Of a DNA stretch of 64,000 nt, positions 45,369 through 59,000 are shown in pieces. This DNA comes from Pristionchus mayeri. Its lineage: Eukaryota; Nematoda; Chromadorea; Rhabditida; Neodiplogasteridae. A model generated the notes under the pieces. It was given only the letters and a program-made list of their open reading frames with translations, had not been told where the DNA came from and did no database searches. Numbering within the stretch: the first letter of the stretch is position 1; each line of letters starts with the position of its first letter. The stretch is taken from contig BTRK01000004.1 of the NCBI GenBank assembly GCA_036245805.1, positions 36,627,541 through 36,691,540 on the forward strand, read 5' to 3'. The position numbers and the translations under genes are program-made.

Positions 45369-48300
45369 CTGTAATTTGCTTAATTTGTAATTTCAAAATA
45401 CACAAATTGCGTAATTAGTCAGTAGCGACACTGCACGAGTCAGACAATATTGCTTGACTTTGTGGAGAGAGACAGGAGAGTAAAATCACAATCATACTCA
45501 GAGATTAGTCCAGGCGATAAATCAAACCCGCGTTGCAGTTTTTATTGCGCGCAAGCGAGCGTCTAGAGTCATGAATCTCTCACCAAAACGGGAAACGAGA
45601 GCAAAACGGACTACTACTACGTCTCCAGGATGAGAGCAAGGAAGAGGAGGGAGGAGGAGGAGAGAAAACAATGGGAAGAGAGGAGGGGAAGAGGCCCGAA
45701 ATTGGGAGAGAGTACGGAGAATCTCGATCTATCTTTTTGCCGTGATGTCTAGCCAGGCATGGCGGAAGAGCAGGGGAGATCGAATAAGAGAGGAGGCAGA
45801 GATCTAATCTGCATGGATCCCGTCACTTTGATGTTGCAGTCTTGGCTTGGATCGGAATAATGGCGCATCCCCTGAGAATTCAGGTCACGATGCAAGTCAG
45901 AAAAGCAAATGAAGATTTACGACTTCTGAGCTGGTCAGAAGGGCAGTTTTGAACACAAAACTTCGGATATTCGAGCCGGAGATACGGATTACGCTGTTCA
46001 TTGAGTATGCGAAGGCGAAGTAGTGCATAGTATCAAATCGAAATGTAGCAATTGGTCACAAGGAAGGTTGAAGGATGTATTGGTGACGAAACGAAGTCTT
46101 TTCGAAATCGGAGCAGAATGAGCTCGTGGTGGCGCAATGAAAGCGCACGAGAGCTCTCAGGAACCAGGAATTGGGCTTTCAATTTCCGGAATCGCGTCCT
46201 TTCTGGGGGCCTCTTTGTCATCCTGCTCGCGTGTATGAAAGAGGAGGAGGAGAGAGCATCAGAGATTACACGGGACCTCCAAGGCTAATCTGTCTTTTCA
46301 TGTTTCGAGATCTATCTCTCCAACTTTGCGTCTCTCTATCCCTGCCTCGCTGGTTAGGCAGAGCGAGAGAGTGCGTGGGTAAATTTGGGCGGAAATTGGG
46401 GGGGCTAGTACGGAGGGCCCGGAAAAGCCCGAGACGACATTTGCATAAATCACGTCACTTTGAAGGAGGAAAGGAGTGAATTGGGCGCGGCTATTCTTAA
46501 AGAGGTCTGAATAGGGAGTGAATCAGAGAGAAAAGCGAGTGGGAATCGTAGTAGGTGGAGCATTGTCTTCGACAGCGGCGTTCGAAAAGAGAGAAAGTAT
46601 CGCAAGATGCAGTATGCCTTCTATATCTCGCATGGTCTGAACGGTAGAATTCCCAAATTCATAATCGATTGAAAAACGGACACGGCAAAAAAGGATTGAA
46701 TCCAAGCCGCTCATCAACCTCGAATACACCGAATGCCGAGTTGAAGGCTGCTTGAAATAACAATTTCGAACTATACTCGGTGCACCGTGTGGGGGTGGTG
46801 TCACATTAGCGTCCCCCTCCAATCTATGCGGTCTGTGCAAATATTCTGACGCAATTTCTTCGCCCACTACTACTGCCGTCACAGAGAACATTCTCATGTG
46901 TCAAAACAAATCAGCCGCGGAGGGAAGAACAATGGGACGCTGACTCAATAAAGAGCCGACTTTACTCGGCCAAAAATAGGTCCTGGACGCTCTCCAATTT
47001 TGGCCAAGTCGAAACAGAAAAAGGCGCTCGTCCACCAAAAATGGCACTAACAATGCACGAGAAAGACGCGCACGAGCCAATTCCGTAGTAGTGCAACTTC
47101 AAGTCTCCTGGTTGCGCACACTATCTCGCTCTGGCTGACCGTCAGGCGGGCGAGAGATCACGCAGAATGAAGAGAGCATGGAAGATGAGAAGGAGAGGAT
47201 AGTGCAGACAACTCAAGTATTCTGCAGACTCTAGTGCTGCTTGAGGTGAAACTCTCTCCAAAACTTGCAATCACGCTCAGAATCCGCAATATTCTCTGCA
47301 GAAGAAGACGAGAGAAGGCGCAGTGAAGCGACGGGGAATCTATCTCCTCTTTCGCCCGCACGACTCGGGTTTCAGTGACCCGGAAACTAGAAACAGCGGC
47401 GAAAAGCCGGGAACCAATAACGCGGAAACAGATGCATACTGCCCCGAGTGACTCAAGTTTTCGGAAGTTACCGAGCATATTCAAAACATGTGATGGCTGT
47501 GAGCGGGGCGAGGGAGGAGGGGAGGGGAGGGGGAGGAAGGTGGGGGAACAACTGCTGGAAGGAATGAGAAAGTGATGTGCGAGGAGTGGTTGGGAATGAG
47601 AGCGGGAAGATGGGTTTGATTGGAGATGGGGAAGGGTTAGTCATTGCATTTTTGGGATTGAAATTATTGTATTTGTGCGCCCACCCAAAGCTAGAAACTA
47701 TTACTGCAGTGCATCGATTCGTTATGATATCGAGGGTGTGAAGCATATCTGAATCAATGCGTCCAAATGAGTTGTGTAACGGAAGTTTGGAAAAATTTAA
47801 TGGAGTTTATCAAACATCTTCTCGGATTGTTAGAGGTAATGGTCTATTCGTCAGGAGAAAACTACGCGCAATAGAAGTTGCTGAGAATAACCGGCATGAT
47901 ATCATGCAAATCGAAGAGCCTCTAAACACCATCCTAACCTCACTCTTGTTGTTCCCCATTCATCTCCTGTCACATGTAATGTCCCTTGACATCTCGGAGT
48001 GATTTCATGGAAATACCTCTAGCAAGTCGAAAACAGCGCTATCGAATGACAGGGAACTGCATCGGATTTCGTGGGGAAATCCCCTAAGATTGTCGGTAGA
48101 GACACGTAGCGTATGACTGAAGTAGCGCTCCGAAGTAGCTGATTCTCCACTTTTTCATTTCCAAATTGATTTTTAAAAAATTATTCAAGAAAGATCATGA
48201 GTCGACTCATCCCTGACCCGTCAGGCATGCTCTCATCGAGACTCCTCAGTATCAACAACACGATCAAATGGATGATTGATTGCAGCGTCTTTCCACTGCA

Positions 48301-49061
48301 CTCGTTGATCAGTGCAGCAGATTTATAGAAATAGATAATTGATGAGTCTGGAATGTACAGCTGTAATGTCTACGGATGCACTGGGTCTTATGATAACCTT
48401 CCGGATAATGAACCCTCGCCCCAGTGTAATCTCAGTAGGATTCACCCGTGTGCGAATCTCGATTAATATTGGGACGAACACGTTTTAATGATTATCGCCC
48501 TACGATCGGTCCACCGGAAACTCGTAAGTCTCGGCACTAAAATAAATTAGAGGACGAGTGGACAGCTGGGAAGTACAGCGCTGTCCCATAGATCGGACCA
48601 GCAAATGGTCCAGTCCTCCTTCTACTTCGCACTATCTTAAGATCAAGGCCAACGACAGAGAACTCGAAGTTCAAAGGATCCCCCTGACGAAAGGAACGTG
48701 AAAAGAGCAAGTCGCCGCGATTTCACGTCATGAGGCAAGTCTGACGTTCTACAGAGTACGACAGGGGGTTCAAAGGAAGTGATGGCTCGGTTTTCGCCTT
48801 CAGACTAGGGATGGTTTCGCAAGACTGTTCTGCGTATCGCCGATTGGACCACTTGGAGAGCACGCTGGGGTATGATATATTGTAGCCATTCCCAGTTTGG
48901 GCTGGAGTTCAGGATTTTAATCTGTATCTCAAGCAAATTCAAATTGTAATATTCTATGATAGTTCATCATTCGAAGTCTCTCACCCACACAAATCATGTT
49001 GATAAATGAAGTGCACAACGTGGCTAGGCGCTTCTCAAGATCAATCTCGTCGAGAATTCGT

Positions 49062-49137
49062 TTGACTCTCCTGTTTTTGCACGCTCTCTCTCGTCTCTCT
49101 AACCGGGAAAGAGTGTGTGGAATGAAGAGAGCGAGAG
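49062..49137. repeat. Short GAGAGAG hairpin copy
   Basis: Left arm CTCTCCTGTTTTTGCACGCT then CTCTCTCGTCTCTCTAACCG; the right arm GTGTGTGGAATGAAGAGAGC is the near complement of the left. Confidence 0.7.
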
Positions 49138-49738
49138 CTCATCTCAACAGCTGTGTACGTTGCAAGTGCAAAAGGCGGCAGCTATTTTTAGCTCGAGTCA
49201 CAAAGTGCACTTTTAATTTAACGACCATTTGCTTACCTTTTCAGCGGGAGATACCGTAGACATCGTTCTTCAGATCATCAACTGACTTTTCTGTAATTGT
49301 ACGGTAATTGGACAGGAATAGGCAGGAATAGGTTCGGAGAAGCAATCACGGGCGAAAGAGAGGAGGGGAGCAGTTAGTGAAGGCAATTCGGAGCTTCTAA
49401 GAGAGACGTCTGGAGGGAGTAAGCTGCGCATAAAAAACGATTAGCTCAACCTCTCGGAGTGCCTTCATTTATCGTTAGACGATCAGAGAAAGTGAGATAG
49501 TATAGAAAATCGAGAGAGAGCTAGACCATTAGAGAGTGCGAGATGGTGTGGGAAATGAAGAGAGCGCAGCATCTCACAATCAGGCAAAGTGTCGAATTAC
49601 CGAGCAGCTGAGCGCAGCTTCTAACAATTGAACCTGAGCAATCAACAAAGAGCGAATTGCGCCCCGTCTCACGGAGGGAGAAGAGATAGAACGGGAGCTT
49701 GATAAATGAGCCTCCTCATTTTGCGTGCTCTCTCAGGG

Positions 49739-49817
49739 ACTAGGACGGATGAGAACTATGACGTCATGCCGCCTTTGATCTAGGCGGCATGACGTCATAG
49801 TTATCATCCGACCTAGT
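49739..49817. repeat. Near-perfect palindrome with TGACGTCA in each arm
   Basis: Arms of 36 bp around a 7-bp loop (TTGATCT). Left ends ACTATGACGTCATGCCGCCT; right starts AGGCGGCATGACGTCATAGT. Each arm holds TGACGTCA, the CREB/ATF-type palindrome. A diverged copy is at 13075-13162. Confidence 0.9.
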
Positions 49818-49857
49818 GCCGCACTCTTACCTCTAAGACAGGTGATACAGTATCGTA

Positions 49858-50290
49858 CGTGATGGAAATTTGGGAACGTATACCGTGCAATTACCAAAAA
49901 TATCATGTTTCGTGGATTATGGTGAATTTATATTTTTATGATTTTTGCTTTTTTGCATTATTTTTTCCATATGCGTTTTCATAAAACGGATGGGTTTTTA
50001 CACGGAAATATGGCTAGAAATGCAATAAATGCTCGTGAAAAAACCATGAAATATTGACGAAATAGTGCTAAAACCCGGTTATGGCTATTTCGTCTATATT
50101 GCATAATTTTAGCGAGGTTTTATTGCATTTCTAGCCATATTTCCGTGTAAAAACCCATCCGTTTTATGAAAAAGCATATGAAAAAAAGAATGCAAAAAAG
50201 CAAAAGTCGTAAAAATGAAAATTCACCATAATCATATATTTTTGGAAATTGCACGGTATACGTTCCCAAATTTCCATCACGTACGATATG
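49858..50290. mobile_element. Foldback element, about 430 bp
   Basis: Left arm starts TACGTGATGGAAATTTGGGA and the right arm ends with its complement. Inner blocks such as ACGGATGGGTTTTTACACGG recur as complement near 50150. Centre near 50073. No coding capacity. Confidence 0.85.
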
Positions 50291-50937
50291 CAGAATGATA
50301 AGAGTCTTAACTTTTAGTGTCATCCCTAGAGCAGGGATGGAACTAGAGCTCGATAGATAAGTTTCTTCATTTGTTACAATCTGAAGATGATGCACAATGA
50401 GAATGATTCGATAAGGAGAGAAAAATATAGATCGAGAAAAGAAGACAGTTCAGTTGAGATCAGTGTCAGATGAGTTTCGCCAATCCTGTATGAGGAATGG
50501 AGACAGTTATGATTGATAGTTTGAGAGGAGTGGCGCTAAAATATAAATTCCAATATCTCATCATTAGAACACGCTGAAAAATGTATGTATTCGTTTCAGT
50601 TTCTGAAAGAATTTCCCCAGAGAAGGCTTGGAAATGATCTAATACGCTCTCTCGCTCTGTCTAGCCGATTAGAGAATGTCGAAACGAAGTGTGCCGTGCC
50701 CAATTCGGCAGGAACCCAATGAGTTTTCCAGTTGAGAGAAAGGAGGTAAATGAAATTTAAGCAGGAAATGATGTCAACTTGGGCCCGCTTCGGTTCCGAG
50801 GTTCGGTGACGAAATCGGATTCGGAAACTTACATCATTTTGAGTAAAATATGCGGAAATTCCGACGAAACGTGATACGAACGAGGGGTCATGCGGTTGTT
50901 CAAAGACGCGGGTAAAGAGGAAGGTTAGAGAACGTTT

Positions 50938-51011
50938 GTCTGACTCTCTCCATATCACGCGCTCTCTCACCCACTCTAACCGGCGAGAGATCACGCAAAA
51001 TGAAGAGAGCA
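50938..51011. repeat. Short GAGAGAG hairpin copy
   Basis: TCTGACTCTCTCCATATCAC, GCGCTCTCTCACCCACTCTA and ACCGGCGAGAGATCACGCAA followed by AATGAAGAGAGC. Arms pair across the ACCCACTCTAACCGG centre. Confidence 0.7.
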
Positions 51012-53055
51012 CCCGCCATCCGACTTGAATTACATGGAAGTGTTTGCATTCGCGATGAGTTGGGGTGAGAGGCGGAGGTAGGGGAGGGGAAGGGGTTCTG
51101 AAGGGAGAAAGGGTTTAGAGGGAGAGGGGAAATAGATGAAAGGCGGGTGATCTACTCGGGATGAGGGCGAAAGAGGCGAAATTTGATCTGGAGATGGGAG
51201 GTGTTGATCTAAACGCCGAAGTGACGGCCTTAATGATCCGGGAAAATCATCGTATTTAGCAGGTGAAAATGAATTTTTTTATAAATATTGTTATGAGAAG
51301 GTGAGGAGAAGGTATTGATGCGAAATGGAAAATTAGATCTGATAAGAACTCCGTATCACTCAGGGTTTAGGAAGAGTAAGGAGGAGCAATGTCGAAGAAC
51401 CGTTGAACTGGGAACGGATTGACGTAAAGACACGCGATCTCTGATAGAAAAAGAGGCGGTGTTGATCTGAACGTCAGCGAAGTTGTAAATGCAATGTTCA
51501 ATCACTGAGCAGCAGCGACAAGATTCAAAGAACTGTTATTAGTAGATATCCAATCGCAATAACAATATACGCTTCACAATCACTTAGTAACATTTTGAAA
51601 CTATGGAAATGTCGATTGTTGATAACTACTTCGGAGTAAAAAAAGTAAAAGTCCGAGAACTTCCTGGAAGGTTCTAGAGATGGAAAACATGTCGTGACTT
51701 TTGCCTGTGAACGAGGAACTTCTAGAGCCTCTCAGGATAAGATGGATGAGGAGAAAGGAGCCAAAAACCGAGACTTATCGCTGGAAATCACGCGGCTGAT
51801 CAGCAGCAACTGACTCTAGTCTCGAAAACCCTCTCCATCTTGTATTGTCTCTCTTCCCTCTGATAGACTAGAGGCTGCGAGGATGGGGTAATTTCTGATT
51901 CTTCGCTAGCGGGGAGAGGACTAGAGAGGAATCGCTTCATTCCGAGTGCTCACTCACCCTTATCTGTGAAAGCAACAACGCAGATTAAAGGGAGTCATTC
52001 CTCGCGACCCTACTCCAGAGGTTAGATGACTAGAAAGGAAGGTGAGATCAGACTCTTAGATCTTGTCCGTTTCCATTCTGAATGCTTTAGAACCGTCTGA
52101 TTGTCGATAAAAGCAGAATATTTAATGAGAACCGTTGTTCATTTGCAAAATAAAGCAAATGCTAAAAAATGATCACATCCGTACATTTGAAAGAAAGCGA
52201 GAGTCGCACGGTATCCCGCTTTCTCTGAATCTCTCGCCTACCAGATAAATCGAGAGATCCATGGACAGGAGAAACGCACTTCAAAATTAATTCGATGTAT
52301 TCTGATAATGAGACAGCTTGTGAAATGAGTGATTCGAGTATTCGAGTATTTTCAATTTCTCAAAGTCTGTTTTTCAAGAAGATGACACACCACTTTCCTT
52401 TACCCACCCTCTCGAATTGATCCGCTTTCGTTTATCCATCCGCTCTATTGTCGTCGAATCTGTTTTGCAGCCACGTAAGACGCTCGTATTTTTAGAATGA
52501 CTCATCTTCACGTCAAAACACCCGCTCTCTAACTTCCTCTTAACACAAAAAAACGAGGAGAGTATCGTAATTTTAGAATAACAACGAACAACAACAACGG
52601 TTTTCCACCGCGAAAACGCTATTTATCACATAGGGAGAAGGTTGGGGATAATTACAGAGATCAAAGACCAAGGCACAGAAGATGCCGAGTGAAGCTCGAC
52701 TGGAGAAGGTTGGGGATTGAGATCACAGTAAAATATAGCAAAAACCCGATGAAATATGGCAAAAAATAGATAAATAGGGCGAGTTTGTGGCGACTAAGAG
52801 CGTGCATTGGCTACGGTAGGACAGGTGAAGGACAGAATCGATTGGCGAGAGCATGGAGTACGGTAGTCTAGTATCGATCGATATTGTGCATGGGCACGGG
52901 TCGGAGATGCGTGAGCGCCGAGTTGCGACGCGCCTGCCTGAATCAGGGAGGGATTACTGTAGACACTTCGAAATCAGATGACTACTGTAGGTCACGGTAG
53001 GTTACGTAGAGTGCCGTAGGTAACAATTATTACCGTAGTAGGTAACAATGATTAC

Positions 53056-56000
53056 CTCTCGGCCATCGCTGAAACGCTGCGTGGTTCGGGTTCTTCGGGC
53101 ACGTGTAGCGAGCCGTTCCTCCGGGAGTTGTGAGGAGGAGGGAGGTGCTGAGATAAGCATATTAAAATGTGTTGACTTGATCTGCTAGAGCAGGTATTTA
53201 ATTAGTGTATTTTTTTATGTCCGACTAATATTTCTATCTCCAACAAGTTGTGTGTGTCCATACTTAGCAGACGAAACTACGAAAATCTGTAGCTTTATTC
53301 CTATGTTTATGTTGTAATGCACAGAGAAGAAGAACTACTATTCATATTTGATTTGAATTTGTCTAAAAAAATAATTTTAACACTCACGTTGGTGGGCGCA
53401 GCAATAACGATGGGTGGGATGTCCTCGGTCGGTTCGTGGATGATAACCTAAAATAAATAATATTTCCATTTAAAAAAAATAAATTTACAATAATATTTCC
53501 ATTTTTTTAAAAATAAATTTACAAATTTAGTACCCTCGGATATAAATAGTAAAAACGTGGCAAAAAGATTCGTTCAGGATGAGATTCGAACTCACGCGGG
53601 GAAACCCCATTGGATTAGCAGTCCAACGCCTTAACCACTCGGCCACCTGAACGCCCTCCTCCATCTCCCCTAGCAAGGCTATGGAGCGCGCTTTTTTGTT
53701 TGTTGTTGGTGAAGGGAAATGGTTCCGCTTGAACCGTGACCGAATCAATTCAAGTGTTCATCTTATCTCTTACTTGTTTACCCTCTCCCCAATATATCTC
53801 CATACGACTATTCGAGTGACACAATCATGTATCAATTAAAATGTTCGTACAAAATATTCATTAGATAAGTTATTGAGCATAAAAATCAAATATCGGACCT
53901 GTCCTTGGTTGCCATTGGTGCTCTCAGTCGCCGCGTGCCGTCACAAAATATCGCCATTCGCTCCGTTCTTATCTGGAAGAAGAAATATATCATGCAATCT
54001 TCATTTCGCACGCTATATCGTTCTGTCTGACTGGCGAGAGTGCGTGGGAATATAAGAGACACAAGAACTCGAGTCTCATAACCTCACACTCCTTCGTCTG
54101 GGAAAGATCTCTAACGAATTTGATTGTGAATATAAATGGTTTCAGATTGAGTTCAGTTTCATGTTTGCGATAAAAATCGCCGAATCGCTTTTCGGTAGTT
54201 TTGGTCGCATTGCGGGTCTCAAAAAATAAGCAGAAAATAGAAGCAAAATTGATCGTTGTTCTCGTACCAGTAGGCGACGGCGTGATGGTGTCGCGCGAAG
54301 TCGGTCGCTCGCTCCAGAGCAAACCCACCTAAAGATAAAAAAATTAGGATTAATTCAGGACCCTCAACTCTCAGGGTTCTTGTCGTTCCTGAGATTGAAT
54401 ATCAATTAGTCGCGAATAATAACAGTAATCAACAATAGCAACAATAACAATAACAATAACAACCTTGGCAGCGAGCGCAGCCGGAAAGGGGTCGACGAAG
54501 AGCAGAGTTTCATCTGGAGCCGTCGCTATCGCGCTCATCTTCAATCGTTGCCTGAAAGAGAAGAGATTGATCTCTGCTCTCTATACAACTCGTGTGCTCG
54601 GCACAAAACTTGCTCCTTTCAACCAGTGTGTCCGCTTTATCATCAGATTCCATCCGACGTCATCAAGGGATATGTTAACCAATCACCTAATTAGTACATA
54701 GTTGAGCACTTTCCTAACTAGGAAATCGAAATACAACTTAGCTGGGAAAACCAGAGAGGATAATTGCATTTGAGCAATGAATGCTGATCGTTGTGTAAAG
54801 AAAGAATTTGAAATCCGAGTGCGGATAGCACCGAATCGTCGGTCTTCTGACCACAATTTCAGTGTTTGTTGCGATGCATTCGAAGCACTAGTTGATTGCA
54901 TCCCGAAACAGGAAGCCTTTCTAAGTGATGCTATTTTGGCAATGCAAAAGACGCTCCCGATTGTGCAATTCAAAGATCAATTTACTCCCGTACACACATT
55001 AGAAGGGAGCTATTCCCGTCCAATACATGCTCAACTAGTTACGAGGCCGTAGATCAACGATCGACACTCCACCACATGAGAGGAGGGCCATTCTCTCACA
55101 TGTCCAAGTAAGTTTGAGACCGAAGGTCAACGATCAAACGGTTAAAGATCAACTCACCGCACGGTCGGTTTGGGCGCGTTCCTCGACAGGACGAGGTATT
55201 CGTCGATGAAACAACGTCGCTGCTCCACGAACGACGTCCGCTTCTTGCCCTGATAGAGATCAACGATCAATTAAGATTTATACATCATCGAAAGCACTGA
55301 AAATGATAACTAGACAATAATGTTCTTTAATTAGTTTTTTTTTGAGATTTGACTACATTTTGCTACAAACGTCAGAGATCAAACATCAAATATCAAAGAT
55401 CGCACCTTCACGGGCTCCTGGTGCAGGACGTCGGCGACGATGGCGTAGTTCTCCTTCGGAATCGAGACTCGATCGATGTAGGCTTTGAGGCCGCGGACTT
55501 GCGATGCCTGAAGGAATTAAAGATCAAAGATCAAACTACACTGGCTCTAGGAATTGGAAGAAATCATGCTCAGCGATGGGCTTTTAGAGCAGAGAGGCCT
55601 CATGGATTGATAGCAAAGAAGATATCAAATATTAATGATCAGCCCCTCACCAGGTTCTCGTTATCGGACCGACTTGAGAGGATGTCGGACATCCTCAGTC
55701 GCTTCATGTTGTAGTAGGCGAGATCGATACGTTCGAACGCGGAGAAGTCTGGAGGAGATTAAAGATCAACGATCAGCGAATCCAGGTGACAAACGTGGCT
55801 TATACTGGCATAAAGTGGCATAGCAGACTAAAGTACCCTGATAACTTCCATTACAGTAATCTACAGTAAGCAATATGGTAAAATCGTCCTCCTTACCGGT
55901 CACGAAGAGTATCACTCGGGAATACGGGAGGGCGCGTGTAAATCGCAACTCGTGCATGACGTCGATTATCTGGAGAAAGATCAAAGATAAATTATTTGTG

Positions 56001-59000
56001 GAAAAAGAATATTGACCGGGTAAGGCTATATATATCATATATGAAGATCAATGGACAAAGATCTAGCACTATTTTCTAAATTATTACACAATTATTGTTT
56101 AGCACAAAGAGAGGCTACGACACATTGAAGTAACTGCCTCATCGCCCATTTCTTCAGTCCATGAAACATACTCTTTCACGAATTTTCAAATTGTTCTGCG
56201 AGGGAAGAAAACAGCTCTAGTGCGATTGACAGCTGTAGTGAATAGGGAACAAGTAGTTTCGAGATGAAAATTTGAATGATGAAAAACATAGTTCTCTCTG
56301 GATTTATCATCTATTATCTTCGGCTTCTGTCGGGCAAACCAATTGATCAAAGAAATAAGAGAGCAAAAATGCTAACCGTGGCAGTGGGTTGCTTTGCGGT
56401 CAGATTTATCACTGCTGTTTAAAAAAAAATCGAGCTATTTCCGGAATATTTATGTGATCCAATGTGGATAGTAACTGTCCAGAGATCAACGGTCAAAGAT
56501 CAACCCATATCACCGTGGTAATGAGTCAAAATTGCACACAATGATTTTTTATGAGTTCCAATTTTGCCAATAATAGATCAGAGATCAGATATCAAAGATC
56601 AAAATGCTAACCGTGGCAGTAAGTGGCTCAGCGGAGGGTTGCGAGCTGACGTCTACCTTGACCACTCTCTTCGTTTTAGAGAAGTAGGAGATGAAGGGAG
56701 CGGCGCACTTGTTGTACGTGTCCATTCGTTTCTTCAAATAATATGTTTAATCAGAAAAAAATAAATAGTAACGTTTATGCTATGCTAACGGCTAAAATCG
56801 CTTGAAGTGGCTGCAAAAAAATGCTATGCTACTTTATGTCAGTCTATGACACGTTGGTCACCTGGATTTTTACCAAAACTGGAGGTGCGCGTAACATTGA
56901 TGTAAAATTCATTTTGTTTTTTTGAGTGTCAATTGAAACTTATTGTGCACTGAACCAAAAAATGAGTGCTTGTAAATGTAGTGAATACGAGTCCGAGAAA
57001 AAAGCTGATTTGAGAGAGAAAATGAGAATGTAATCTTTGATCTTTCTCTCCCTACTCACCTCCAATCTGCCCTTATCCGCCTCGTCGATGCCCTTCAGGA
57101 ACGTCTTCATCTCACTGCTCAGATTCTGCCTGCAGTGATCAATGATCAAACTAGCATGATCAGAGAGCAAACCTCAAAAGAAATCAAAGATCAAACTACA
57201 GTCTCACTTCTCGGCCGGCGGCTTCTCGTTCTCCTTCTTATCCGTGGTCATAGGTCGCAGGGATACGGTGAAGTCGAGCGCGCAGAACACGGGGTACTGT
57301 AATTGGATACTGTAATCGATCGTGTGCATAATTTTTTGGGAATTCATGGGCAGGTTAGGACTTGATGCCACGACAATCAAGAGATTTTGATTTTTTTTCG
57401 ATTCCGATGAGGATCACGACTATTTATCGCTACCCGCGGCCTTGTTAAACTAGTCCTCTAAACTCAACACATTCATTGATGGGTTCATTGCAAACTCGAG
57501 TTCTGTTTGTTTCTGTTTTCCCTCACTCCTTCTACCTTCTCCCAGTATCAAAAAATATTTGTAGAGGCTTCGCAACTTGCGTCATTGCGAAGCCTTTCTC
57601 GATTAGATAGGAAATGATTTCTGCATCGATGATGAGCATCACTCTTAGTTTTTGGTATTTGGCCTTCACTTGCATTTTGTCGTAGATTTTGGTGGTTTCT
57701 GCATTCAGCACCTATGATACATGTGCGAAAGCTGTGCGCATTCGTAGTTGGCATTTCATTCCAAAGCTATATCCAGAAACTATTTGAAAGATCTGTGGAA
57801 ATACAGGAAATTGCTGCTTCCTTCCCATTTACGCATGGAGCAGCAGGAAATGGTCTGACCGTCTTCATTATAAACGCTCTCTCGTCGGTCAGAGTAAGCG
57901 AGAGAGTGTGTGGAATGAAGAGAGCGAGAGGATTGCTCAGGAAGCGGGGCTGACTATAATCGCCAGATTTAGATTGCGCCATCACATCACTCGAGCGGAA
58001 CTGATTCGACTAAAAATCTCGGCTTGTAATCTGAGAGGGTGTCTACGCGTGAGGCTTCTACGAATTCCTGCTAAATTTCCACTGTGACTCATAATACCGG
58101 TATTTCGTCCAATTACACACAACTGAGTATTGAAAGTGATGGAAATTTTTCCAGAATCAATTCGACATTTGCTTTTTCTAATTCTACACGCTCTTTCACC
58201 GATCATCAGTGAGCAATCATCAGTAGCTGATGATGAATCAGTCAGTAACAATTGAGGAAGAGGAGTGTGAACTGAGTCAATCGACTGTAATCTACTCACA
58301 GTTCTTTCGAAATCTTGCAGCACCCGCTTCGATTCGTCCTCGGATGAGTAGGAGTCCGCGCGGAGCATCGAAGAGAGCGCGGGGATGATGTCCAGCACGA
58401 ATCTGAGAATTTATCGATTTCAATATTAATTAGTTAATTGCTTAAATTATTTAATGTCCAGAGAAATTATTTGATAAGAATCCACCTAAGCCAAGCGAAA
58501 CCTAATTTCACTGACAAGTAAAATAGTGTTGTATTGGGAAGCAGTCTGCTCAAGGGAGAAGAGATCGGAAGTGTATCATTTAAGAACTGGTTTTTATGGA
58601 ACTCTACAGAGGGTGAAAAATAAAATGTTTGAAATTCATTACTGAGCTCAAAAACAAAGAGTTCTATAGTGACCAGTTCTATAAAGTTACACCCTAAATT
58701 GATCTCACCGCTGATGCATGCTGCCGGCGATCTTTCCCATGATCACTGAGAAGATCCAGTCGAGCGAGAGCGCGCCCGTGTCTTTCTGCAAGTTCACATG
58801 ATAATATTTTCCTTTTTTAAAGAGGTAAAGGTGACGGAAACGGCAATTTAGTCCGGAATGAGCATCGGTAGACAAAAAATATTTAAAAAAATTGGAGAAG
58901 ATCCAGTCGACCGAGAGCGCGCCTGTGTCTTTCTGGGAATTGGTGAAATTTGAAACATAGCTGATCTGCCTGTGGTTTAACAAAGCAGATTTGACCTAGA

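Larger units (their letters stand above)
45369..53055. other. Long gene-poor region rich in hairpins
   Basis: No exon is firmly supported. A candidate minus-strand piece at about 49220-49263 (KSVDDLKNDVYG) has an acceptor but reaches a stop. Contents: hairpin copies near 46325, 47115, 49065 and 50940, the CRE-like palindrome at 49739-49817 and the foldback at 49858-50290. The 3' end of the adenylate-kinase-like gene must lie at the right side. Confidence 0.45.
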
